From: Anaeramoeba ignava
Lineage: Eukaryota; Metamonada; Anaeramoebidae
Assembly: GCA_028826165.1 (NCBI GenBank)
Contig: JAPDFW010000053.1
Location: 272,501 to 336,500 of the forward strand
Direction of reading: 5' to 3'
Length of the DNA stretch: 64,000 nt
The notes under the pieces are model-generated. The model made no database searches. It was not told where the DNA came from and saw nothing but the letters and a program-made list of their open reading frames with translations. Shown piece by piece: positions 12,466-22,804 of this stretch. The translations under genes were made by a program, and so were the position numbers. How positions within the stretch are numbered: the stretch's first letter is position 1; each line of letters starts with the position of its first letter.

Positions 12466-12753
12466 TTTTTCAACACAAGAAATTTCAACAGCATCAAGCA
12501 TTTTTTGAATATCACCACCTCCTCCAAATTTTAAACCAAGTTCTGAAAGGCATTCAACAAGTTTACCAAAAATAAAATAACCTTGAAAAGAATAAAGAGT
12601 TTCAATTGCTCTTTGTTTTCTTTTTGAGCTTTCAAATGTTTCCCATTTAATTTCTATTGTTATTTCTTTTCCAATTGTTTCTTTTAATTTTTGTTCATAA
12701 AATTCTTTTATTTTTCCAATTTGATTTTTTAATTCTTCTTCAGAAATTTCCAT
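12466..12753 (-). CDS. First exon, probably of the hSac2-like gene (WETF module)
   Basis: The ATG at 12751-12753 opens MEISEEELKNQIGKIKEFYE and 96 codons up to a GTATTTTTC donor at 12465. Its core (IKWETFESSKRKQRAIETLY) is a copy of a module in the exon at 10847-11050 (VDWESFQKSNNLERSLERFS); a FGGGGD loop follows. The predicted next exon starts with IELIGTTLTVRAPFSKGS, which reads as a continuation. I cannot find the splice acceptor, because the intervening satellite has no AG on this strand. It could instead be a separate short gene or fragment. Upstream the minus strand shows AAATTTTTTATTTTTTTTTC and two CATTTTTT runs before the ATG. Confidence 0.5.
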
Positions 12754-13041
12754 TTAAAATAATTAAATGTTATTTTAATAATAATAAAAAATAAAAAAAA
12801 TGAAAAAAAAAATGAAAAAAAAATAAAAAATTTAAATCATTTTATGAAATTATTAGTAATTGATCCCTTTTTTATTTAGATTTTAATTCGAAATTTATTG
12901 ATGAAATTGAAAGAAAGAAAGAAAGAAAGAATGAATGAATGAATGAATGAAAGAAAAGAAAGAAAGAATGAATGAATGAATGAATGAATGAAAGAAGTTA
13001 TTTTAGTTTTTTTGTTCCACTTTTTTTTGCTTTTTTTGTTC
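12754..13041. other. Intergenic spacer with GAAA/GAAT microsatellite
   Basis: The gap holds the T-run/CATTTTT leader of the minus-strand gene at 12753, and at about 12909-12995 a tetranucleotide microsatellite of GAAA and GAAT. A TTCCACTTTTTT motif sits at 13016-13028, directly past the cofilin stop codon. Nothing else gene-like is visible. Confidence 0.5.
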
Positions 13042-13528
13042 TTATTTGAATTTTGATGTAACTTTTTCAATAACATTTTCAATCATAAATTCATTTTTAT
13101 CTGAAACTGCAAATTCAACTGAAAGGCCAACTAATTGTTTCTTAAAATTACTTCTTGAAGATGCAAAAAGCATTTTTTCTTTTGTTGGAGCTTTTTCAGG
13201 ATTCCTTTTTTTTTTTAAAAAATCAATTTAAAAAAATCAATTTAAAAATTATTTATTTATTTATTTACCATGAAAAGAAAACAATTTTGCTTCTTTTTGA
13301 ACCATCATCTATTTCATAATTCACACAATAAACTCCATATCTACATGATTCATCTGGAAAACTTGAAACAAAATCTTCAAATGTTTCTTCTTTTTCTCCA
13401 ATTTTCTCAATAATAATTCTTTTCAAATCATCTGATAATCGATAAATAAGATAAGAAATACTATTTCCCATTTTGAATTCATTAAATTTTTTGATACATT
13501 CATCTTCTGCTCTAATTCCTGCATCCAT
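13042..13528 (-). CDS. Cofilin / actin-depolymerizing factor, copy A
   Basis: Exons 13528-13269 and 13204-13042 join across a 64-nt intron (phase 2, restoring the Trp codon of FFSW). The product is 140 aa, the usual ADF/cofilin length. It starts MDAGIRAEDECIKKFNEFKM, matching the family's N-terminus with the regulatory serine position replaced by Asp-Ala. DDFV-like FEDFVSSFP, CRYGVYCVNYE, SKIVFFSW and KEKMLFASSR follow in the family order; the last is the actin-binding long helix. The protein should bind and sever actin filaments in the cytoplasm. It is the left member of a duplicated segment whose other member is at 17768-18250. Confidence 0.92.
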
Positions 13529-13709
13529 TTTAATTGTTGTTTTTCTTTATTAATTTTTTTTTTGGATTAAATAAATAAAAAAAAAAATAAAATTAATCAA
13601 AATTTTAATTATTAAAAAGATTAAAAAAAAAAAAGTAAAAAATTTACAATAAAAAAAGAATTGATTAAAAAAAGATTGAAAAATAAAAAAATCAAAAGAA
13701 AAAAAAAAT

Positions 13710-13752
13710 GAAAATAATTTGAAAGAAAAAATTTTTCTTTCAAATTATTTTC
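13710..13752. repeat. Perfect 21-bp inverted repeat upstream of cofilin A
   Basis: Arms GAAAATAATTTGAAAGAAAAA and its exact complement are separated by one A. It lies about 180 nt upstream of the cofilin ATG. The copy in the second duplicon (18432-18475) has lost perfect pairing through substitutions in the right arm. It could be a hairpin or a binding site; function unknown. Confidence 0.7.
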
Positions 13753-14110
13753 TTATTAAAAAAGTTCTAATTTCAAATTATAAATATATTAATAAAAAAA
13801 ATAATTAATAAATTATAAATTCTTATCAATATTTTAAAATATAATATAATTTACTTTTAAATTTTATTAGTATAACTTTAATAAAATTGAATTAGATTTA
13901 ATTATTTTATTACAATTAAAAAAATTCACCTTTTTTTTATTTTTTTTTTTAATTATTTTTAATCATTTTTTATTCATAAATGAGTCATTAATGAATAAAA
14001 TTTAGATCAATTAAAAAAAAAGCAATTAAAAAATAAAAATAAAAGAAATCAATTAAATCTTTTCAATCAATTAAATATCAAAATCAAACAAAAATTTTCA
14101 TTTTTTTTTT

Positions 14111-14402
14111 TAAATATTTAACATATAAATATAAAAAATAAGAATTATTTTAATTTAATATTTAATTTATAAATTAATTTAAAAATATAATTTAATATTT
14201 AATTCCATTATTGAAATAATAATTTATTGATTTAGATTTAAATATTTTATTATTTAAATATTTAACATATAAATATAAAAAATAAAAATAGATTTAATTT
14301 AATATTTAATTTATAAATTAATTTAAAAATATAATTTAATATTTAATTTTATTATTAAAATAATAATTTAATGTTTTAGATTTAAATATTTTATTATTTA
14401 AA
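14111..14402. repeat. Two-copy tandem repeat of about 145 nt
   Basis: A block beginning TTAAATATTTAACATATAAA starts at about 14111 and again at about 14253. Both copies run through TAATATTTAATTTATAAATT and end in AATATTTTATTATTT. It is noncoding and lies between cofilin A and the BTB-TLDc gene. Confidence 0.65.
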
Positions 14403-14819
14403 AATATTTTGAAAATTGATTTTTGAAATTAAAATTTTATCTTTTTTTTTGAATTAAATTGAATTAATATTAATTTGGAAATTTGTTTTTAAAATTTAAA
14501 TTTATTAATAATTTTTAAATTCCAAAAAAAAAAATTAAATTAAAAATTAAATTAAAATAATTTTCCTTTTTTTTTAATAAAAAAAATTAATAAAAAATAA
14601 TAATAATTTATTAATAAATTAATTTAAAATAATAAATTAAAAAGAAAATTAAATTAATTATTAATTTAAATTTATTCTCATTTTTTATATTTTTATTTAT
14701 TTTCAAAATCCACTTTTTTTATTCATTTTTTTTTAAATTTTTTTTTTCATTTTTTTCCTTTTTTTTAAAAACAAAAACAAAACAAAAACAAAAACAAAAA
14801 CACAAAAACAAAAAACAAA
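14403..14819. promoter_or_regulatory. Upstream region of the BTB-TLDc gene
   Basis: The region is A/T-only for most of its length. An ATCCACTTTTTTT motif lies at 14708-14720, followed by T-runs with CATTTTTTT and then an AAAACAAAAAC repeat that runs into the ATG at 14820. The ATCCAC box plus CATTTT layout matches that before the RasGEF gene. Confidence 0.4.
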
Positions 14820-16478
14820 ATGGATAATAATAATAATAATAACCAAATTCAAAATGCAAATGAAAATCAAAATGAAAATGAAATGAAAAATTTAGAAAAA
14901 AAAGTAACAAAAAATTTAATTAAAAATTATTCAAACCTTTTAAATGGAAATTCATTTAAAGATTTTTCAATTTTTGTTGAGAATAAATCAAATCCTTTTG
15001 AAATTAAAGTTCATAAATCAATTTTATCTTCAAGATCTCCTTTTTTTAATGAGTCATTAAGGCAAGAATCTCTTTCTATTTCTTTAAATCAATTTAATAA
15101 AAAAGAAATGGAATCAATTTTGAGTTATATTTATTATGGAAATATTTCTTTTGAGAATCAAGAAAATCTTATTCAATTATTAGAAATTTCAATTTATTTT
15201 AAATTAAATTTATTGAAAGAAATTATTCAAAAATTTTAAATTCAATTAATTATTCAAATTTTTCCAATTTTTATTCCAAAATCGAAATTTAAATTCAAAT
15301 GAAATTGAAATAAAATGTTTTGAATTAATAAATCAAAAATTTTCCCAAATTCAGAATAATGAGAATTTATTCAATTTAACTAAAAGAAGAAATTATCAAA
15401 TTTATTCAATTTAAACAAGAAAAAGAAATTTTTCAATTTGATTTTTCAATTTTTAAATAATTGGATTGAAAAAAGAAATCAAAGATTAAAAGGAAAGAAA
15501 GAAAAAGAGAAAGAAAAAGAAAAGGGAATTGAAAAGAAAAGATTATTTCATTCTTTTTTTTCATTATTTGATAAAGATTCAATTTCAAAACAAGATTTTG
15601 ATAAATTAAAACAATTTGATTTTTTTCCTAAATCTTTTTTAGTTGATATTCAAAACAAAGTTATTCAAGATAATCAAAAAGAAATTGAAAACAAAGAGAA
15701 AGAAAATCAACAAATGAAAATTGAAATTGAAGATAAATGGAAGAAAGAAGTTGAAAATAAAAACAAAGAAATTGAAAACAAAGAGAAAGAAAATCAACAA
15801 ATGAAAATTGAAATTGAAGAGAAATGGAAGAAAGAAATTGAGAAAATGAAGCCTGTTTTTGATGAATATGAAAAAGAATTTGAAGAAATTCAAAAGAAAT
15901 TGGAACCAATCAAAAAGAATTTTCCTCAATTTTCAGAAACAAGAATTATTACAGAAGAAGAATATGTTAAGAAATTACAAGAATGGATAAATGATAATGA
16001 TTTTTTTTCTAAAATGAAAAAAGGATTTTCAGCAAAAAGAGATGGATTTAATTCTCAAAATTGGCATAAAGCAGTTGATGGGAAAGGAAAAACATTAATT
16101 ATTATCAAAACAAAACAAAATTTTATTTTTGGAGGTTTTACTCAAGTTGGATTTAAATATGTTCAATCAAGTGGAGAAAACAGTAATGACTCAAATGCAT
16201 TTATTTTTTCATTAAGAAATGATAAAGGAGATAGAATACCTGCAAAGTTTACATATAAACAAGGTCGTGCAATTTATTCTAATTTAAGTTATGGTCCAAT
16301 ATTTGGTAGTGGATATGATTTTAAATTAGAATCTAATTTACAACCTGGTTATTCGAATTTTGGTTATAGTTATAATCCACCTAATGGAATTACTTGGAAT
16401 ACAGATTCAGGTAAAAGTTATTTAGCTGGTTCTTATTCTTCATGGGAAGTTGATGAACTTGAATCTTATTTCATTTAA
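14820..16478 (+). pseudogene. BTB-BACK-coiled coil-TLDc gene with multiple frame disruptions
   Basis: Codons from 14820 encode an Asn-rich leader and a BTB/POZ domain (DFSIFVENK, VHKSILSSRSPFF, YIYYGNISF) as far as a TAA at 15237-15239. The open frame ending at 16478 holds a coiled coil with a duplicated block (IENKEKENQQMKIEIE twice) and a C-terminal TLDc domain (NWHKAVDGKGKTLIIIK, FIFGGFTQVGF, GSGYDFKLES). Between them, recognisable BACK-like pieces (IKCFELINQKFSQIQNNE, IFQFDFSIFK, NWIEKRNQ) lie in different frames with no GT-AG intron to explain the breaks. The parts are clearly one former BTB-TLDc gene, a type usually acting as a Cullin-3 adaptor or oxidation-resistance factor. Decay, assembly indels or frameshifting during translation are all possible; no ATG starts the second frame. 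Confidence 0.7.
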
Positions 16479-17767
16479 AAATTAATTAATAATAAGAAAA
16501 TCAAACTTTTTTTTTTAATTTTTTTTTTTCAAAATTTAATTCAATTTTAATTTACTTTTAATCAAATTAATTTCTTTAAAATAATAAATAAGAAACAAAT
16601 TTAATTTTAAATAATTTAATTTTAATTTAAAATATTTATTAAAAATTTAATTAATAAAAAATAATCCAAAAAAAAAAAATAATAAATTTTAAAAATTGAA
16701 TATTTTTAATATAATAAATAAAAATAAAAATTGAAAATAGAAAAAATAATAATAATAAAATTTAAATTCATTAATTAAAATATTAAAATAAAAATCAAAT
16801 AAAATTTATTATTAATTAATATTTAAATATTAATAAATTATAATCAAAATCAAAAATAGAATAATTAGTAAATTATTTTTAGAAAGTTTATCTTATTCAA
16901 TCATGTTAAATTCAATTTATTTAAAATTTTTTAATTTTTTAATTTTATTTTTAATATATTTTATTATAATTAAAATTGGAATAATAAATAATTAAAAAAT
17001 ATTAATATAATAAATAAAAATATTATATAAAATTAAAAATAAAATAAATTTAAATTAAATTATTATTAATTATTATTAAAATTAAATATTTATCTTTATT
17101 AAAATATTTATTCAATTTTTTTAAATTATTTTAATTTTATATTAATTAAAATAAAAAATAATAATAAAATATATAAAAATAATTGATATAAATTTAAATT
17201 TAATATTCTTTATTCAATTTTTGAAATAAATTAATAAAACTAAATTTAAATTAAATTATTATTTTAAATAAAAATATTAATAAAATTAAAATATTTAATT
17301 TTATTAAAATATTTTATTCCATTTTTGAAATAAATTAATTAAAAGTAGATTAATTTTATTAAATTATTTTATATTATTTTAAATAAAGAAAAGTTAATAA
17401 AATATATAAAATATAATTAATTTGAAATTTAATTATTTAATATTCTTTATTCCATTTTTGAAATAAATTAATGAAAATATTTTATTAATTTTATTAAATT
17501 ATTGAGAATAATTTTATATTATTTTAAATAAATAAATATTAATAAAATATATAAAATATAATTAATTTTAAATTTAATTATTTAATATTCTTTATTTCAT
17601 TTTTGAAATAAATTAATTAAAAAGATTTTATTAATTTTATTAAAAAATAAAAATAAGAAACAAAATAAAATTCAAAATCATTTTTATTTATTTTTTGAAA
17701 TTGAAAAGAAGAAAAAAAATTTTTTTCCACTTTTTTTTTCCACTTTTTTGTTCCACTTTTTTTGTTC
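16479..17767. other. 1.3-kb A/T-rich convergent spacer with a degenerate tandem repeat
   Basis: No coding or RNA gene is visible. From about 17200 to 17625 a motif TTTATTCCATTTTTGAAATAA recurs four times at intervals of about 100-140 nt within an imperfect tandem repeat. Three TTCCACTTTTT motifs cluster at 17726-17763, next to the stop of cofilin B. Confidence 0.5.
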
Positions 17768-18250
17768 TTATTTGAATTTTGATGTAACTTTTTCAATAAC
17801 ATTTTCAAAAGTAATTTCACTTTCATCTGTTGCTTGAATTTCAACTGAAAGACCAACTAATTCTCTTTTAAATTTACTTTTTGAAGTTGCAAAAAGCATT
17901 TTTTCTTTAATTGATGCTCCTCTTGGAATCCTTTTTTTTAAAAAATCAATTTAAAAAATCAATTTAAAAATTATTTATTTATTTATTTACCATGAAAAGA
18001 AAACAATTTTGCTTCTTTTTGAACCATCATCTAATTCATAATTCACACAATAAACTCCATATCTTGATTTCTTTTCAATAAAATTAGAAACAAAATCTTC
18101 AAATTTTTCTTCTTTTTCTCCAATTTTCTCAATAATAATTCTTTTCAAATCATCTGATAATCGATAAATAAGATAAGAAATTTGATTTCCCATTTTGAAT
18201 TCATTAAATTTTTTGATACATTCATCTTCTGCTCTAATTCCTGCATCCAT
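17768..18250 (-). CDS. Cofilin / actin-depolymerizing factor, copy B
   Basis: Exons 18250-17991 and 17930-17768 join across a 60-nt intron in the same position and phase as in copy A; the product is 140 aa. The first 40 residues match copy A except Gln for Ser in MGNxISYL. Differences then rise: the loop after FEDFVSN reads FIEKKSRYG, and exon 2 begins IPRGASIKEKML instead of NPEKAPTKEKML and diverges at about a third of positions. The C-terminus ENVIEKVTSKFK is shared. Actin binding is expected. The intron and upstream DNA are closer to copy A than exon 2 is, so either the noncoding parts were homogenised or exon 2 was replaced or selected to differ. Confidence 0.92.
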
Positions 18251-18740
18251 TTTAATTGTTGTTTTTCTTTATTAAATTTTTTTTTGGATTAAATAATTAA
18301 AAAAAAGAATAAAAAATTAATCAATATTTTAATTATTAAAAAGATTAAAAAAAAAAAGTAAAAAATTTACAATAAAAAAGAATTGATTAAAAAAAGATTG
18401 AAAAATAAAAAAATCAAAAGAAAAAAAAAATGAAAATAATTTGAAAGAAAAAATTTTTCTTTTAAATTCATTTTCTTATTAAAAAAGTTCTAATTTCAAA
18501 TTATAAATATATTAATAAAAAAAATAATTAATAAATTATAAATTCTTATCAATATTTTAAAATATAATATAATTTACTTTTAAATTTTATTAGTATAACT
18601 TTAATAAAATTGAATTAGATTTAATTATTTTATTACAATTAAAAAAATTCACCTTTTTTTATTTTTTTTTATTTAATTTTTAATCATTTTTTATTCATAA
18701 ATGAGTAATTAATGAATAAAATTTAGATCAATTAAAAAAA
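17768..18740. repeat. Segmental duplication, right copy (cofilin B plus upstream)
   Basis: It is a direct repeat of 13042-14030, about 4.7 kb apart. Similarity upstream ends near 18740, where GATCAATTAAAAAAAGCAAT is still shared. The BTB-TLDc gene lies between the two copies. Confidence 0.85.
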
Positions 18741-18943
18741 GCAATTAAAAAAAGATTTAAAATTTAATTTTGATTTTTGATTTAATTGAATTTTAATTTT
18801 CTAAATTAATTTTTTGTTTAAAAAAAAAAAAGGAAAAAAATTTGAAAAGAAATTAAAGAAAAGAAAAGGAAATTATTTTGTTGAATTTGTTGATCAAAAA
18901 AGAAAATTGATTTTTGTTTTTGTTTTGATTTGTTTTTTTTAAA
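18741..18943. other. Spacer between cofilin B upstream DNA and the Sec24 stop
   Basis: This 200-nt stretch has T-rich and A-rich tracts and a TTTTTGTTTTTGTTTTGATT run just past the Sec24 stop codon. I see no gene in it. Confidence 0.4.
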
Positions 18944-21900
18944 TCATTTTTTATGAGATTGTTGAGTAAGAAATCTCATAAAATCGATATATTTGAAATT
19001 ATGATCGATTTTATCTTCAACAAAATGAAGCATAAATTCTTTTTCTTGAGGATCACCACCTCTAATTATTTGTAAAGAAGGTTCTCTTACTCTTCTTGAT
19101 TTAAGTTGTGAAATAATTTGATTAATTTTTTGTGAAAGTTCTGTTTTCAAAAGAGGTAAAGAAGCCTAAATAATTTTAATTTTAATTTTAATTTTAATTT
19201 TAATTTTAATTTTAATTTTAATTTTTATAAATGAATTTTATAAATATAAATGAATTTTATAAATATTTAATTTTAATTTTAATTTTAATTTTAATTTTAA
19301 TTTTAATTTTAATTTTAATTTTAATTTTAAATGAATTTTAATTTAATTTTAATTTATAAATTAATTTTATAAATATAAATGAATTTTAATTTATAAATGA
19401 ATTTTATAAATATAAATGAATTTTAAAGAAAAAAAACCTTTAATGGTTCAATTTGTTCAATTTGTTCAATATTAAAAACATCTTGCAAATATTGATCTTC
19501 TAAAGCAATTCCAGCCCAAATATAAATATCTAAACCATCATCTAATAAAAATAAACCTTTTGAATTTAAAGAATCTGTTGATAATTTTAAACCTTCAGGT
19601 GTTAAAATCATTTGAGTTGGTTGATGAATTTTTCCCATTTGTTCTGATAAATTATGAAGGGATAAAAGTCGAGGATAAAACAACAAAGGAGTTAAATGAA
19701 CAGGAAGAGATAAAATATAATTCATTAAAGCAATTTTGTGGTCGAGATTAATTGGATTACTTTTTATGAAAAAAAATTTGAAAATATAATCAAATTAATT
19801 TTGAAATATTTAAATATTTGATATATTTTTTTTTTGTACATAATTCGAAATATTTTATGTTTAAGTAAACCAAGACAATATAAAGGAAGATTTGCTAATC
19901 TTTCAGGAAGAATAATCTTTCCATATTGAGATTGAGTACAAAATTGACGATAACTTGAGATAATATTAACACATTGTTGAATTATTCTATCCTGGATTTG
20001 TCGAGTTGGATGAATAGTTAATTCACTAATTGCTTTTTTAGCAAAAATATTCAAAATCATTTCTTGATCTGCAGATTTCATAATTTCAGATAAATTCGAA
20101 GAAACTTGAAGAGATAAATTATAAACGCGGATTCTTCTTTGCATTTCTTTTGTTGTATAAAGCATTGCAAATTGGAGATAAACTTGTGAATTTTGAGGTA
20201 AATCTTGGTCATGATCAAGAATAAAAGAGATTGATTGTTCAGTACTAATTGCAGCTGCATAAACTTCAGGATCTGTTTTTTTCAGACTTGAATAAACTTT
20301 TGTAATTGATATACCTTTTATAAAGAACAACAAGATGAAGTTTTAAATTTTAAATTTTAAATTTTATATTTTATATTTTAAATTTTATATTTTATATTTT
20401 AAATTTTATATTTTATATTTTAAATTTTAAATTTTAATTTTTAAATTTTAAATTTTAAATTTTATATTTTAAAAAAGTTTACCAGGACTAGTTCTTAATC
20501 TCATAACAGTAGAAAATGCTGTTGGTTTAGAAATTATTTTGCTAATTTGACTTTGTAAATATTCGCCATCTTTTTCATGAATAAATCTTTCATAATAATA
20601 AACATCACCACCAGTAATTCTTGATAATTGAGCTAAACATTAAATATAAATATAAATATTTAAATATTTTAAACATTTAATATAAATTTTTAAATATAAT
20701 TTACTAATTGTTGCTAAATCAACATAATTATTTCTTAAAATAATCATATCAACTGAAATATTATGATCAAGACACCAATCACCAAGTTGAGAATAAAATT
20801 CATTTTGAGGAAGAAGTAATTCTCTTTCCTTTTCAATACTTTGGAAATGTCTATAAATTAAAGGACCTTCACCAACAGAAGAAATAGTATGATTAAAAGA
20901 GATAATTTTGCCTCCAGTTTTTTGCTAATTTTGAATAATTTTAAATAATTTTAAATAATTTTAAATAAATATAATAAATAATTTTGAATAATTTTATATA
21001 ATTTTAAATAAAAATAATTTTATATAATTTTATATAATTTTAAATAATTTTAAATAATTTTAAATAATTTTATATAAAAATAATTTTATATAATTTTATA
21101 TAATTTTAAATAATTTTATATAATTTTATATAAATTTACAAGCATAAGTGAAGCTGCTTTAATTGCAGAACCAATAGTACATGATTGTGTTGTCGAAGGT
21201 TGAACAATTTTTGGTAATGAATCAAGTAAAGCCTCAAAAGAATCACGAGACTCAGAAAGATTACACATTTTTGTTTCAGGAAGAGGAAGAAAAACATCAT
21301 CAACATCAGAAACAACAAGCATTTGAACATTAGAATCATCTGAGAAATCATAGAAATTAATATAATTTCCAAAAGTAACAAGACCAACACGAGCAGAGTC
21401 TGGGAATTGATCAAGAGAGTTCTTGATGCCTTGGATAATATCATGGAAAAGTTGCAATTCAAAAGTGACTTTATTCGCCTCAATAACAAAAATATAAGAA
21501 GGAGGATGAATTTTTTCGTTTGGAAGAAAATAATCAGGAGAAGCAATAAATTCAACAGAACCGCGGGAGAGTTCTGGTCTTGAATTGATATCACTGCGGA
21601 CGTTATTCGCATCAACATTGGCAAAATACTCATTGGGAACATTATTTATCATGTTACATAACGGACACTGCCATTCATAACCGAGCTTAAGGAATTTCGC
21701 AAACGGAGAAATATAACCGCCGCAACGACTGCAGCGAATTGGGCCCTTTTCTCCAAAATCAACAACATTGATGGGGTCGTCTTGGGGATGTCCAAGTGCT
21801 AACGGTTCTATTGTGATCGCAAAAGGAATTCCAGTTGTTTTTAAAAGACCGTTTGTCAACGGAACTTGGTAGAGTGTTGAGCGAATAAATGCTGGGGAGG

Positions 21901-22397
21901 AGTTGAAGGATTCCTTGGTCACGAAATCGGAAAGTACTGAAGGAGGGATGGTGTTCTGATGGGACACATAAGAGGGTATTACCTTCTGTGGCTTTCTTTT
22001 GGGGTAAGGAAGCGCGACCGTTTTGTCTTGGTGCGTTTTTTGTTGCTGTGTATTGGTTGGTGGCGGTATGTTTTGAATAGGCATTTGAATAGGGTTTATT
22101 TGATTTGTGTTTTGCATGTTCATTTGGTTCGGGTCAGGTTTGCATTTGGGGTATCATTGAAGGGTTGTATAATTGCGGATGAGTTGGTTGATTTGTCGGT
22201 TGAATTATTGGATTATTTGGATTATATGTTGGTATAAGCATTGGATTGTATGTTGGTGTGAGATTCGCATTCGTTGTTATCCCATAATTTGTGTTGATGT
22301 TTTGAGGTGGTCGATTTGTTTGTTGTTGTTGTTGTTGTGTTGATTTTTTTGTTGGATCATAATATTGATTTGGTTGATTTGCATAATTTGGAATCAT
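18944..22397 (-). CDS. SEC24: Sec24, COPII cargo-adaptor subunit (six exons, one +1 frame break)
   Basis: Exons on the minus strand are 22397-21140, 20924-20705, 20632-20483, 20314-19840, 19759-19438 and 19165-18944. All five introns (72-272 nt) are GT-AG with matching phases, giving about 881 aa. The N-terminus is Pro/Gln/Asn-rich as in Sec24. A zinc ribbon follows with Cys222, Cys225, Cys244 and Cys247. Then come the trunk (PPSYIFVIEANKVTFELQ), TGGKIISFNHTISSVGEG, the beta-barrel/helical part (YTTKEMQRRIRVYNLSLQ) and the C-terminal gelsolin part (DDGLDIYIWAG). The protein should recruit cargo with Sec23 at ER exit sites. Exon 1 holds one surplus base: the N-terminal frame stops at TGA 22134-22136 after QMQT, and the rest is in the +1 frame (DPNQMNMQ). 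An internal ATG at 22121-22123 could start a shorter protein. Confidence 0.93.
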
Positions 22398-22804
22398 TTT
22401 TCTTTTTTAAAAGATATTTTTTAAATTTTTAAATTTTTAAATTTTAAATTTTATAATTAAATTTTGAAAATTAGAAAAAAAAAAGAAAAGAAAAAAAATG
22501 AAATTTTTAATTATTAAAAAAAAATTTTTTTTAATTAAAAAAAAAAAATAAAAAAAAAATAAAAAGGAGAAAAAAACACGAATTAAAATTAAATAAAAAG
22601 AAATAAAAATTTTTTCGCTTTTTTTAATTTAAATTTTCTTTTTTTAAATTATTTTTTTTTCATTTTTCTTTTTTCATTCTTTTCTTTCTTTTAATTCTTC
22701 ATTATTCATTTTTCTCTTTTTTTTTAAAAAAAGGAAAACAAATAATAATTTATAATAAAAATTATATAAAAAATTATTTTAAATTATTTCAATTTAATTT
22801 AAAA
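22398..22804. promoter_or_regulatory. Divergent promoter between Sec24 and the USP9X-like gene
   Basis: This 407-nt gap separates two divergent ATGs. On the plus strand it has AAAAATTTTTTCGCTTTTTT near 22610, then T-runs broken by several CATTTTTC or CATTC elements before ATG 22805. The side next to Sec24 is A/T with TTTTTAAATTTTTAAATTTT. No other feature is visible. Confidence 0.4.

Larger units (their letters stand above)
13042..14030. repeat. Segmental duplication, left copy (cofilin A plus upstream)
   Basis: The cofilin gene and about 500 nt upstream recur at 17768-18740 in the same orientation. Upstream DNA and the intron are nearly identical, with scattered substitutions and homopolymer-length changes, while exon 2 has many amino-acid changes. 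Confidence 0.85.
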
